Source of the DNA: Micromonospora sp. WMMD1082
Lineage (GTDB): Bacteria; Actinomycetota; Actinomycetes; Mycobacteriales; Micromonosporaceae
Direction of reading: 5' to 3'
Assembly: GCF_029626175.1 (NCBI RefSeq)
Contig: NZ_JARUBM010000002.1
Location: forward strand, 5,101,001 to 5,165,000
Length of the DNA stretch: 64,000 bases
Part shown: piece by piece, positions 24,460 through 32,863 of the stretch
Position numbering within the stretch: position 1 is the first letter of the stretch
Layout of the letters: each line of letters starts with the position of its first letter
The notes under the pieces: model-generated
Seen by the model: the letters and a program-made list of their open reading frames with translations, nothing else
What the model was told of the DNA's origin: nothing
The model's database searches: none
Made by a program: the position numbers and the translations under genes

Positions 24460-25953
24460 TCAGAGGGCGTTGTCGGCGATGACCTGGCGGTACCAGTGGG
24501 CGCTGCGCTTGAACACCCGGCGTTGGGTGGGGTAGTCGACGTAGATCAGGCCCCAGCGCTGGTCGTAGCCCTCGGCCCACTCGAAGTTGTCGAGCAGGGA
24601 CCAGACGTGGAAGCTCTCCAGCGGCACCCCGTCGGTGACGGCGCGGTGGGCGGCGGCGAGGTGGTCGCGCAGGAAGCTGACCCGGCCGGCGTCGTCGACG
24701 GTGCCGTCGGCGGCGAGGACGTCGGGGGTGGGCAGGCCGTTCTCGGTGACGGTGAGCGGGATGGGCCCGTAGTCGCGGGTGACCCGGGTCAGGATGTCGT
24801 ACATCCCGTCCGGGTAGATCTGCTGCCACTCCGCCTCGGAGGTGGGCCAGCGGCGTTCGGTGCCGCCGGCACTGGTGACGTAGATCGGAGTGTAGTACTG
24901 CACCGCGAGCAGGTCGACGGGGGAAGAAATGATCTCCAGGTCGCCGTCGCGGATGCCGCGCACCATCCGGCTGTCCGGCCCGAGGTCGGCCAGCACGTCG
25001 GCCGGGTAGCTGCCCTTGAGCGCGGAGTCGAGGTAGAGGCGGTTCTCGTAGCCGTCGTAGAGGCGGGCGGCCTCGGCGGCGGGGGAGGAGCCGTCGACGG
25101 GGGAGTCGTCGGCGGGGTAGCAGGGGTGCAGGTTGAAGGCCGGGCCGATACGACCGGTGCCGCCGGTGGCGCGCAGGGCGCGTACGGCGAGGCCGTGCGC
25201 GAGCTGCAGGTGGTGGGCGACCAGGTAGGCGGCGTCCGGATCCCGATGGCCGGGGGCGTGGTGGCCGAAGAGGTAGCCGTTCTGCACCACGGTCTTGGGT
25301 TCGTTGATGGTCAGCCAGACCGGTACCCGTTCGCCCAGGGCGGCGAAGACGATGTCGGCGTAGTCGGCGAAACGGTAGGCGACGTCGCGGGACTCCCAGC
25401 CGCCGGCGTCCTGGAGGGCCTGCGGAAGATCCCAGTGGAACAGCGTCGCCATCGGTGCGATGCCCCGCTCGTGCAGGCCGTCGACGAGGCGGCGGTAGAA
25501 GTCGAGGCCGCGCTGGTTGGCGGCGCCGGTGCCGTCGGGCTGGATGCGCGGCCAGGAGATGGAGAACCGGTAGCTGCGCAGCCCCAGGTCGCGCATCAGA
25601 TCGAGGTCGTCGGCGTAGCGATGGTAGTGGTCCGCGGCGACGTCGCCGGTGTCGCCGTTGCGAATGCGCCCCGGCGTGTGGCTGAAGGTGTCCCAGATCG
25701 ACTCGCCGCGGCCGTCCTCCTTGGCGGCACCTTCGATCTGGTACGCGGAGGTCGCCGCGCCCCAGCCGAAGTCGGGCGGGAAGTGCAGCCGCGTGGCCGC
25801 GCTCGGTGCCGTGGCGGTGTGATCCTCGGCGTCGCCGGGCTCGCAGCCGCCGAGGCCGGTGGCGGCGGTGCCGAGGACGGCGCCGGCCGGGGTGGCGGCG
25901 GTGGCCGAGAGGGCGGCGTGGCGCAGCAGGTGCCGCCTGGTGAGTATCGACAT
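24460..25953 (-). CDS. secreted GH1 family beta-glucosidase, Tat lipoprotein
   Basis: A 497-residue enzyme. The start MSILTRRHLLRHAAL has a twin-arginine motif at residues 6-7, and GLGGC places a lipobox Cys at residue 37. The GH1 domain begins FPPDFGWGAATSAYQIEG and carries the acid/base Glu in TINEP and the nucleophile Glu in TENG, so it should cleave cellobiose and similar beta-glucosides. Most GH1 enzymes of this type are intracellular, so a Tat lipoprotein is unusual. ATG 25953 has GAGGAG upstream. A CebR-type operator lies 38 bases upstream. It is divergent from the cellulase. Confidence 0.92.
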   Translation of the reverse strand: MSILTRRHLLRHAALSATAATPAGAVLGTAATGLGGCEPGDAEDHTATAPSAATRLHFPPDFGWGAATSAYQIEGAAKEDGRGESIWDTFSHTPGRIRNGDTGDVAADHYHRYADDLDLMRDLGLRSYRFSISWPRIQPDGTGAANQRGLDFYRRLVDGLHERGIAPMATLFHWDLPQALQDAGGWESRDVAYRFADYADIVFAALGERVPVWLTINEPKTVVQNGYLFGHHAPGHRDPDAAYLVAHHLQLAHGLAVRALRATGGTGRIGPAFNLHPCYPADDSPVDGSSPAAEAARLYDGYENRLYLDSALKGSYPADVLADLGPDSRMVRGIRDGDLEIISSPVDLLAVQYYTPIYVTSAGGTERRWPTSEAEWQQIYPDGMYDILTRVTRDYGPIPLTVTENGLPTPDVLAADGTVDDAGRVSFLRDHLAAAHRAVTDGVPLESFHVWSLLDNFEWAEGYDQRWGLIYVDYPTQRRVFKRSAHWYRQVIADNAL

Positions 25954-25991
25954 GGGTTCTCCTCGTGGATGGGTATGACCGCCTGAGCCCG

Positions 25992-26003
25992 GGAGCGCTC
26001 CCA
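25992..26003. promoter_or_regulatory. CebR-type operator upstream of GH1
   Basis: GGGAGCGCTCCC is a perfect 12-bp palindrome and differs by one base from the CebR consensus TGGGAGCGCTCCCA known from Streptomyces cellulolytic genes. CebR, a LacI-family repressor, releases in the presence of cellobiose. Confidence 0.8.
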
Positions 26004-26294
26004 ACATAGAGTAGAGGGTCGGCGGTCCCCGCCGGGCCCGGGTTGTCGCGGGGGTGGGCGGACGGCCGCGGCGGCGGTGACGTGAAGGGGGGACGTGCGC
26101 TGACCGGTCGGGCGTCGGGGGTGCGGCGGGACCGGGTGCGCCGAGTTCCGCGGGCGGACCGGCGGTGCGCGCCCGGGCGGTCGGCGGGGCGTCGCGGATG
26201 GCGGTCGGCGGGCGGGTCGACTGCCGTGCGGGGCGCGCGGGTGATGCGCGTCTGACCCGTCGGCCTCTTTTCCCATCGTGAACGGGGGTTTAGT

Positions 26295-26327
26295 GTGGGG
26301 ACGGGGGAGGGCAACCCCCGTCCCCAC
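26295..26327. other. strong intergenic hairpin
   Basis: GTGGGGACGGGGG (26295-26307) and CCCCCGTCCCCAC (26315-26327) form a perfect 13-bp stem with a 7-base loop, 340 bases from the GH1 start. It has no T-run and no adjacent gene end. Function unknown: a structured RNA, terminator or protein site are all possible. Confidence 0.5.
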
Positions 26328-26542
26328 CATGTTGCGGTACACGCACATGCGGATTGGCGTCCCAGTAGTGCGTGTCGCGCGGGAGCCGGGCCACGCGAGT
26401 GGCTTGAGGATCCACCTCCCTCCACTTAGGTGGGGCGACGGCTGACGGCGGTGTCCGGGCTGGCCCGCCGTCGGCCTGCGGTCTGTGAACCCCGGTGCCG
26501 TGGGCACGACTCCGGGTGATCTTCTGGGTGGAACTCTGTCGA

Positions 26543-26556
26543 TGGAAGCGCTCCCA
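26543..26556. promoter_or_regulatory. CebR-type operator 1 upstream of GH48
   Basis: TGGAAGCGCTCCCA matches the CebR consensus with one base changed. It lies 363 bases before the cellulase start. Confidence 0.75.
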
Positions 26557-26654
26557 TCAACGTTGCTGCGACTGTAACGCCCGTCACGGCTTTGTGAAAG
26601 CCCCAAAACGAGATCGAAACAACCCAGTGTTTCCGGAAGTCCCGTCTCTGGTGC

Positions 26655-26668
26655 TGGGAGCGCTTCCA
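26655..26668. promoter_or_regulatory. CebR-type operator 2 upstream of GH48
   Basis: TGGGAGCGCTTCCA matches the CebR consensus with one base changed. It lies 112 bases after the first site, which would allow looping or dual repression. Confidence 0.75.
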
Positions 26669-26918
26669 TGGCACACTGTCGATCGACCGCGCGGAGCCAA
26701 GGTTTGCGTGAGCCGCGGGTCGCCGAGGGCTTCCGGCGCGTCCGGTACGGCGTCCTGCCAGCAGCGGAGCAGCAGTCGTCCACACCGTGCCCCGCCGCGC
26801 CGGCCCGCTGTGCGGGCCGCAGAGACCACCATCCACTGGCGCCTCGGCGGACCTGTCGTTCGAGGCGGCATCGCCGGGGCGGCACCGCCACCGGCCTGCT
26901 CCGAGGAGACACGCGCAG

Positions 26919-29822
26919 ATGAGAAATCTGGCTAGACGTCGGCGCCTGGCGTGGCTCGCCGCCGCGGCGCTGGCGATCGGCGGGGTGACCGTACCCGCTG
27001 CCGCCGCGCAGGCCGCTCCGGCCTGCGACGTGGTCTATCAGACCAACGACTGGAGCACCGGCTTCACCGCCAACATCACCATCAGAAACCTCGGCGACCC
27101 GATCAACGGCTGGACGTTACGGTTCGCCTTCCCCGGCAATCAGCGGGTAAGCCAGGGCTGGTCCGCCCGGTGGAGCCAGAGCGGCAACGAGGTGACCGCC
27201 GTCAACGAGTCGTACAACGGCAACCTCGCCACCGGAGCCAGCACCTCCATCGGCTTCAACGGCTCCTACACCGGCAGCAACCCGCAGCCGACGTCGTTCT
27301 CGGTCAACGGGGTCACCTGTGGCGGTGCGGCACAGCAGCCGCCGACGGTGAGCCTGTCGGTGCCCGCCGGCCCGTTCGTGGCACCGGCCACCGTGCCGCT
27401 GACCGCCACCGCCAGCGACGCGGACGGCACCATCTCCCGGGTCGAGTTCTACCGCAACGGCCTGCTGGTCAACACCGACACCACGGCACCGTACGCGTAC
27501 ACCCTGGAGAACCTGCCGGCCGGTGACTACACCGTGCAGGCCCGGGCGTACGACGACGCCGAACTCAGCGCGGTCGACGAGAAGTCGTTCACCGTCACCG
27601 CCGCCACCTCGCCGGCCCTGGTGGCCACCCCCACCGCGCTGAGCGTGCCCGAGGGCGGCAGCTCCACCTTCACCCTCACGCTGAACCGGGCACCCACCTC
27701 GAACGTCGCGGTGACCGTCGCCCGCACCGGTGACACCGACATCAGCGTCACGCCGACCTCGCTGACGTTGACCCCGTCCACCTGGAACACCGGGGCCACC
27801 GTGACCGTCCGGGCGGCCGAGGACGCCGACACGGTGGGCGGCACCGCCACCATCACCGCCTCGGCGACCGGCCACACGCCGGCGACCGTCACCGTCACCG
27901 AGATCGACAACGACGTGCCCGGTGGTGGCGACGGCGAGTACGTGGAGCGGTTCCTCACCCAGTACGGAAAGATCAAGAACTCGGGCTACTTCAGCCCCGA
28001 GGGCGTGCCGTACCACTCCATCGAGACGCTCATCGTCGAGGCGCCCGACCACGGCCACGAGACCACCTCCGAGGCGTTCAGCTTCTGGCTGTGGCTGGAG
28101 GCCTACTACGGCCGGGTGACCCAGAACTGGACGCCGTTCAACAACGCCTGGACGGTGATGGAGAGGTACATCATCCCCTCCACGGCCGACCAGCCCACCG
28201 CCGGTGCCTCGGGCGACGCGCAGTACGCCGCCGAGCACGACCTGCCCAGCCAGTACCCGTCACAGCTGGAACCGTCGGTCCCGGTCGGGCAGGACCCGCT
28301 GCGCAACGAGCTGCAGTCCACCTACGGCACCGGTTCCATCTACGGCATGCACTGGCTGCTGGACGTGGACAACGTCTACGGCTACGGCCGCTGCGGCGAC
28401 GGCACCACCCGCCCGGCATACATCAACACCTTCCAGCGGGGCACCCAGGAGTCGGTGTGGGAGACCGTGCCGCAGCCCTCCTGCGACACCTTCCGCCACG
28501 GCGGCCCGAACGGCTACCTGGACCTGTTCATCCGCGAGTCGGACGCGCCGGCACGGCAGTGGAAGTACACCAACGCCCCGGACGCCGACGCCCGGGCCGT
28601 GCAGGCCGCGTACTGGGCCCTGACCTGGGCCAAGGAGCAGAACAAGGCGGCCGACGTGGCGGCCACCGTGACCAAGGCCGCCAGGATGGGCGACTACCTG
28701 CGCTACGCCCTGTTCGACAAGTACTTCAAGCGGATCGGCAACTGCGTCGGGGCCAGCGCCTGCCCGGCGGGCAGCGGCCGGGAGTCGGCGCACTACCTGC
28801 TCTCCTGGTACTACGCCTGGGGTGGCGCGTACGAGACCAGCCAGAACTGGTCGTGGCGGATCGGTTCCAGCCACAGCCATTTCGGCTACCAGAACCCGTT
28901 CGCGGCCTGGGCGTTGACCAACGTCGCCGAACTGCGGCCGCGGTCGTCGAGCGCGGCGGCGGACTGGACCAACAGCTTCAACCGGCAGCTGGAGTTCTAC
29001 ACCTGGCTCCAGTCGGCCGAGGGCGGCATCGCCGGTGGCGCGACCAACAGCTGGGGCGGGCACTACGGCCAGCCGCCGGCCGGTACGGCCACCTTCTACG
29101 GCATGTTCTACGACGAGGACCCGGTCTACAACGACCCGCCGTCGAACCAGTGGTTCGGCATGCAGGCCTGGTCGATGCAGCGCATCGCCGAGCTGTACCT
29201 GGTCTCCGGCAACGCCCAGGCCAAGGCGCTGCTGGACCGGTGGGTGCCGTGGGCGATCGCCCACACCACGCTGGGCGCGGACTGGGCCATCCCGTCCGAG
29301 CTGAGCTGGAGCGGGCAGCCCAACAACTGGAACGCGAACAACCCGCAGCCGAACACCAACCTGCACGTCGAGGTGACGGGTACCGGCCAGGACGTCGGCG
29401 TCGCCGCCGCCTACGCCCGCACCCTCATCGCGTACGCGGCGCGCTCGGGCGACACCGCGGCGAAGAACACCGCCAAGGGGCTGCTGGACGCGCTGCACGC
29501 GGCCAGTGACGCCCAGGGCGTGTCGACGGTGGAGACGCGGGGCGACTACGAGCGCTTCGACGACGTCTACAACGCCACCACCGGGCAGGGCCTGTACATC
29601 CCGCCGGGTTGGAGCGGCCGGATGCCCAACGGCGACCAGATCGCCCCCGGCAAGAGCTTCGTCGACATCCGGTCGTTCTACAAGTCCGACCCGGCGTGGC
29701 CGAAGGTCCAGGCGTACCTCGACGGTGGGCCGGCGCCCGAGTTCCGTTACCACCGCTTCTGGGCCCAGGCGGACGTCGCCATGGCCTACGCCGACTACGG
29801 GACGTTGTTCCCCGACGGCTGA
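26919..29822 (+). CDS. GH48 cellulase/cellobiohydrolase with CBM2
   Basis: A 967-residue secreted enzyme. A basic signal peptide (about residues 1-32, RRRRLAWLAAAAL) is followed by a CBM2 cellulose-binding module (about 36-133, bounded by two Cys), a bacterial Ig-like domain (about 138-228), a Calx-beta-like domain (about 230-325) and a GH48 catalytic domain (about 330-967). The GH48 acid Glu is expected in GHETTSEAFSFWLWLEA. GH48 enzymes are processive exocellulases that release cellobiose. ATG 26919 has GAGGAG about 11 bases upstream. Regulation by two CebR-type sites is likely, and the divergent GH1 enzyme would split the cellobiose. Confidence 0.95.
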   Translation: MRNLARRRRLAWLAAAALAIGGVTVPAAAAQAAPACDVVYQTNDWSTGFTANITIRNLGDPINGWTLRFAFPGNQRVSQGWSARWSQSGNEVTAVNESYNGNLATGASTSIGFNGSYTGSNPQPTSFSVNGVTCGGAAQQPPTVSLSVPAGPFVAPATVPLTATASDADGTISRVEFYRNGLLVNTDTTAPYAYTLENLPAGDYTVQARAYDDAELSAVDEKSFTVTAATSPALVATPTALSVPEGGSSTFTLTLNRAPTSNVAVTVARTGDTDISVTPTSLTLTPSTWNTGATVTVRAAEDADTVGGTATITASATGHTPATVTVTEIDNDVPGGGDGEYVERFLTQYGKIKNSGYFSPEGVPYHSIETLIVEAPDHGHETTSEAFSFWLWLEAYYGRVTQNWTPFNNAWTVMERYIIPSTADQPTAGASGDAQYAAEHDLPSQYPSQLEPSVPVGQDPLRNELQSTYGTGSIYGMHWLLDVDNVYGYGRCGDGTTRPAYINTFQRGTQESVWETVPQPSCDTFRHGGPNGYLDLFIRESDAPARQWKYTNAPDADARAVQAAYWALTWAKEQNKAADVAATVTKAARMGDYLRYALFDKYFKRIGNCVGASACPAGSGRESAHYLLSWYYAWGGAYETSQNWSWRIGSSHSHFGYQNPFAAWALTNVAELRPRSSSAAADWTNSFNRQLEFYTWLQSAEGGIAGGATNSWGGHYGQPPAGTATFYGMFYDEDPVYNDPPSNQWFGMQAWSMQRIAELYLVSGNAQAKALLDRWVPWAIAHTTLGADWAIPSELSWSGQPNNWNANNPQPNTNLHVEVTGTGQDVGVAAAYARTLIAYAARSGDTAAKNTAKGLLDALHAASDAQGVSTVETRGDYERFDDVYNATTGQGLYIPPGWSGRMPNGDQIAPGKSFVDIRSFYKSDPAWPKVQAYLDGGPAPEFRYHRFWAQADVAMAYADYGTLFPDG

Positions 29823-29829
29823 ACGAACT

Positions 29830-29859
29830 CCTCCGGGTGGGCGGTGACCCACCCGGAGG
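29830..29859 (+). terminator. hairpin terminator after GH48
   Basis: CCTCCGGGTGGG (29830-29841) and CCCACCCGGAGG (29848-29859) form a perfect 12-bp stem with a 6-base loop, 8 bases after the cellulase stop. It has no T-run, as is common in these genomes. Confidence 0.7.
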
Positions 29860-30005
29860 CTCCGGCCGGGCCTCGGGGGTAGAGGCAGGACCGGCCGGAC
29901 GGCCTGACACCCACGGTCAGGCCGGGGTGGGTCGGCCCTCTGGCCGACGCAGCGGAGCGGTCGGCCCACCCCACCGCCCCCTTAGGGCACGGCGCGCACA
30001 TCGCG

Positions 30006-30040
30006 AAAAAAAGTGGCCGCCCTGGGATCACAACCCGGCC
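30006..30040 (-). terminator. terminator of the DUF3159 gene
   Basis: On the minus strand a GGCC...GGCC hairpin (30015-30040) with an inner GGG/CCC pair is followed by seven T (A-run 30006-30012). It lies about 60 bases past the DUF3159 stop. Confidence 0.5.
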
Positions 30041-30064
30041 CGGGACGGAGTAACGTACATCACC

Positions 30065-30105
30065 GGAGAGGCCGCTCCCCCCGTGGCGGCCTCTCCCTTA
30101 TTTTT
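30065..30105 (+). terminator. rho-independent terminator on the plus strand
   Basis: GGAGAGGCCGC (30065-30075) and GCGGCCTCTCC (30086-30096) form a perfect 11-bp stem with a C-rich loop, followed by CTTATTTTT. This is the best classical terminator in the window. It sits 240 bases after the cellulase and overlaps the end of the DUF3159 gene, so it may end read-through or a small RNA. Confidence 0.65.
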
Positions 30106-30835
30106 CCCGTTCCTGGCGCTCCGGCTCCCGCGCCGGCGCGGCGTCGTCCACCGCCGTCGCCGCCGGATCGCCGCCCGGCGTGACCGGGTGCCGCAGCCCC
30201 GGATGATCGGCCGGCAACGACCGGCGCACCACCGCCCAGCTGACCGCCAACGCCGCCGCCACCAGCGGCCAGGTCAGCCCCACCCGGGCCGCGGTCAACG
30301 CGAGCACCTGCCCGCCGAGATACAACGGCAGGAACACCGCCACCCGCAGCACGTAGGTCGCCGTCCACACCCAGCTGCCCCGCCCGTACGCCCGCAGCAG
30401 CGCCGGATCGCGTCGCCAGCGCCCGCGTTGCCCGAGCGCCGTGCCGACGACCACCCCGAGCAGCGGCCAACGCACCACGATGCTGACCGCCCACGCCAGG
30501 GCGCTGGCGGTGTTGGCCAGCAACTGCACGAGGAAGAAGTCCGCGGCGCGTCCCGTACGCGCCACGACGAGCGCGGCCACGCAGACCGCGAGCAACCCGA
30601 GCAGCACCGACCGGGGCCGGTCACCCCGGCGCAACCGCCACCCGGCCACCACCGCCCCGGTGGCCAGGGCCGCGACCACCCCGACGGCGACCGACTGGCC
30701 GGCCAGCAGCCAGCCCGCCGTGAACGCGACGGGCGGCAGGGTGGCGTCGACGGCTCCCCGGCGCCCGCCGAGCAGATCGGCCAGTGACTCGGGCCGCCCG
30801 ACCGTCGCGGCGTCCCGTTCCGACGTACCGGTCAC
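30098..30835 (-). CDS. DUF3159 family membrane protein
   Basis: A 245-residue protein with about five hydrophobic helices after a polar start; typical blocks are ESLADLLGGRRGAVDATLP, the helix-loop FFLVQLLANTASALAWAVSI, and RRDPALLRAYGRGSWVWTATYVLR. DUF3159 proteins are actinobacterial membrane proteins of unknown role. GTG 30835 follows AAAGGAGGT, an excellent ribosome site. Confidence 0.85.
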   Translation of the reverse strand: MTGTSERDAATVGRPESLADLLGGRRGAVDATLPPVAFTAGWLLAGQSVAVGVVAALATGAVVAGWRLRRGDRPRSVLLGLLAVCVAALVVARTGRAADFFLVQLLANTASALAWAVSIVVRWPLLGVVVGTALGQRGRWRRDPALLRAYGRGSWVWTATYVLRVAVFLPLYLGGQVLALTAARVGLTWPLVAAALAVSWAVVRRSLPADHPGLRHPVTPGGDPAATAVDDAAPAREPERQEREK

Positions 30836-30918
30836 GGCACCTCCTTTGCCTGCGGCCCAACCTATCCCCACGCGACCGGCGGGCCACCGGCCGGCCGACG
30901 GGCGCGTGCCGCTAAGTT

Positions 30919-31806
30919 GTGCGGGTGCGCGTGACGCCCAGGGGTGGGACTGCGGTCTGGTTGGTCGTGCTGGCCCTGGTCCAGACGGCGGCCTTCATCG
31001 TCGTCTGGCGATTTGCCCTACACGTCGAGACCGGGCAGTGGATCGACACGGTGGCGCTCACCGGCAACCGGATCGGCCGCGACCACATCGAGGATCCGGT
31101 CGACCGGATCCTCAACGCCATGTCCGTGGTGTCGCTGCTGGCGGTCACCGGGCTGATCGGGTTCATCGCGCTGATCCGGGGCCGGATCGCCCTGGCCATC
31201 GCCGCCACGCTGCTGATCGCCGGCGCCAACGTCACCACCCAACTGCTCAAGTACGGCCTGACCCGTCCCGACCTCGGCATCGACCTGGAGCGGGCGTACG
31301 TCGGCAACAGCCTGCCCAGCGGGCACACCACCGTCGCCGCGTCGGTGGCCGTGGCCCTGGTGCTCGTGCTGCCGCCGAAGGCGCGGCCCGTGGCCGCCGT
31401 GATCGGTGCCGGCTACGCCGCGACCGCTGGCGTGGCCACCCTGTCCGCGGGCTGGCACCGGCCCAGCGACGCGGTGGCCGCCTTCCTCGTGGTGGGGATC
31501 TGGGCGGCGCTGGCCGGCCTGCTGCTGCTGGTCGCCCAGCGCGAACGGGCGAAGGTCGCACCGGGGGACGCGCACCGCCGCACGGTGCTGCTGCTGGGCG
31601 TGGGCGGCCTGCTGGCGATCGCCGGCTGCGTGCTGGCGCTGTCCTGGCTGGTGGAGCTGCGAGCCACCCCACCGGCGGAGCTGACCCGCCGGCCGCTGTT
31701 CGTCGGCTACGCGGGCAGCGCCGCCGGCATCGCCGGCTCCATGGGGGTGGTGATGGCGCTCGTGCTCACCGCCGTGCACCGGCTCGTGCCCCGCTATCAG
31801 GGCTGA
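30919..31806 (+). CDS. PAP2 superfamily phosphatase
   Basis: A 295-residue membrane phosphatase of the PAP2/bacitracin-resistance type. Motif 1 is LLKYGLTRPDL, motif 2 is LPSGHTT and motif 3 holds WHRPSDA. The Arg usually found before the motif 3 His is not obvious. It has six predicted helices and an outward-facing active site, and likely dephosphorylates undecaprenyl-pyrophosphate or another lipid phosphate. GTG 30919 has a TAAGTT box directly upstream and no ribosome site, so it may be leaderless. Confidence 0.87.
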   Translation: MRVRVTPRGGTAVWLVVLALVQTAAFIVVWRFALHVETGQWIDTVALTGNRIGRDHIEDPVDRILNAMSVVSLLAVTGLIGFIALIRGRIALAIAATLLIAGANVTTQLLKYGLTRPDLGIDLERAYVGNSLPSGHTTVAASVAVALVLVLPPKARPVAAVIGAGYAATAGVATLSAGWHRPSDAVAAFLVVGIWAALAGLLLLVAQRERAKVAPGDAHRRTVLLLGVGGLLAIAGCVLALSWLVELRATPPAELTRRPLFVGYAGSAAGIAGSMGVVMALVLTAVHRLVPRYQG

Positions 31807-31809
31807 GCG

Positions 31810-32526
31810 GTGCACACGGTGCGAGCGGCGTTCCGGGCCGAGTGCGGCCGGCTCGGCGACGTGCTTCGCACCCTCGACCGGGCGGACCTCGACCGCCCGA
31901 CCCGCTGCGCGCCGTGGACGGTGGCCGAGCTGCTGGCCCACGTGCACACCGGCGCCGCACGGCTGGCGGACATGCTGGCCGCCCCGGCACTCACCCCGGC
32001 ACGCGTCGATGCCACCGGCTACTTCGGTGCGGCGAAGTTCACCCCGGAGGTCGACGCCGCCCGGATCGAGGCAGCGCAGGTCGAGCCCGGCCGCAGTCGG
32101 GCGGTGCAGGTCGGGACCGGCCGCGCTGGAGCGTCGCTGAGCCGGCCCGGCTCGGTGCTGGCGGTGGACTTCGACCGGGTCTGGCGAGCCACCCTCGCCG
32201 CGGTTGACGCGCACCCGCCCGACCGGGTGGTACGCACCCGACACGGCGACGCGATGACGGCGACGGAGTTCCTGCGTACCCGCGTGGTCGAGGTGGGCGT
32301 GCACGGCCTGGACCTGGCCGCGGCGCTGGACCGGCCGCCGTGGCTGACCACCGCCGCCGGCCGGGTGATCGCCGCGCTGCTCACCGGCGGCCGGGCGCTG
32401 CCCCCGGAACTGGGCTGGGACCGGTTGACCCTGATCGCCAAGGCCACCGGCCGCGCTGCCCGCAGCCCCGCCGAGCAGGTCGCCCTGGACGCCGCCGGCA
32501 TCCGGCTGCTCTCCTTCGGCCGGTGA
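31810..32526 (+). CDS. mycothiol-dependent maleylpyruvate isomerase family protein
   Basis: A 238-residue member of the MDMPI N-terminal family: DRPTRCAPWTVAELLAHV near residues 28-45, then a central helical region and TRVVEVGVHGLDLAAAL near residue 155. Family members use a His-containing metal site and often need mycothiol. The substrate is not known. GTG 31810 lies 4 bases after the PAP2 stop, so the two are probably cotranscribed. Confidence 0.85.
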   Translation: MHTVRAAFRAECGRLGDVLRTLDRADLDRPTRCAPWTVAELLAHVHTGAARLADMLAAPALTPARVDATGYFGAAKFTPEVDAARIEAAQVEPGRSRAVQVGTGRAGASLSRPGSVLAVDFDRVWRATLAAVDAHPPDRVVRTRHGDAMTATEFLRTRVVEVGVHGLDLAAALDRPPWLTTAAGRVIAALLTGGRALPPELGWDRLTLIAKATGRAARSPAEQVALDAAGIRLLSFGR

Positions 32527-32755
32527 CCGACCGGCCGGTGCGTGCCGCTGCCGGGACGCCCCGATGGATGACGTGTGGCGAGTGCCCTGTCGAGCTGAAC
32601 CGTCTGGGCTATCGCGGTGCGGTCAGGCAAGCGCGGCATCTCGCGCGCCTGGCGGTGACCGCGCCCGGCGTCGAAGTCTGGTACGGCAGCGCCGACCGGC
32701 TGCAGGTCGACGTGGGCGTAGCGGATCCAGTGCCCTTCGGCGGTGCGGGACGTGT

Positions 32756-32799
32756 TTGGGTGCGTTTCTTGTCGCCCGGGCGACAAGAAACGCACCCAA
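32756..32799. repeat. perfect 44-bp palindrome between convergent genes
   Basis: Bases 32756-32777 and 32778-32799 are exact reverse complements (22-base arms; the outer end reads TTGGGTGCG, the centre GCCCGGGC). It sits between the convergent MDMPI gene and the TgpA gene. The perfect stem with no loop suits a cruciform or a bidirectional terminator. The remaining 337 bases of this gap hold no supported gene; a short minus-strand ORF with GHWIRYAHVDLQPVGAAV is not recognised. Confidence 0.75.
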
Positions 32800-32863
32800 T
32801 CGAGGGAGGTCGTACCGGTGGCCGAGCACGGACAGCCGGGGCGGCCGGCGGCATCGGCCACCC

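Larger units (their letters stand above)
25954..26918. other. 965-base divergent region between beta-glucosidase and cellulase
   Basis: No gene is supported here. The region holds three CebR-type operators (25992, 26543, 26655), a strong hairpin at 26295-26327 and otherwise GC-rich sequence. About 250 bases between the last operator and the cellulase ATG would be an untranslated leader if the promoter lies near the operators. A short ORF antisense to this leader has no ribosome site or good codon use. Confidence 0.6.

Noticed and set aside
23099..26425. A single 1108-codon minus frame over the MFS and GH1 region
   Set aside because: Only the part from 24337 downward encodes the MFS protein; the rest is antisense or in another frame to the GH1 gene and its upstream region.
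30065..30096. 6C RNA (actinobacterial small RNA with C-rich loops)
   Set aside because: Only one loop has a C-run; the second conserved C-loop hairpin of the motif is not present.
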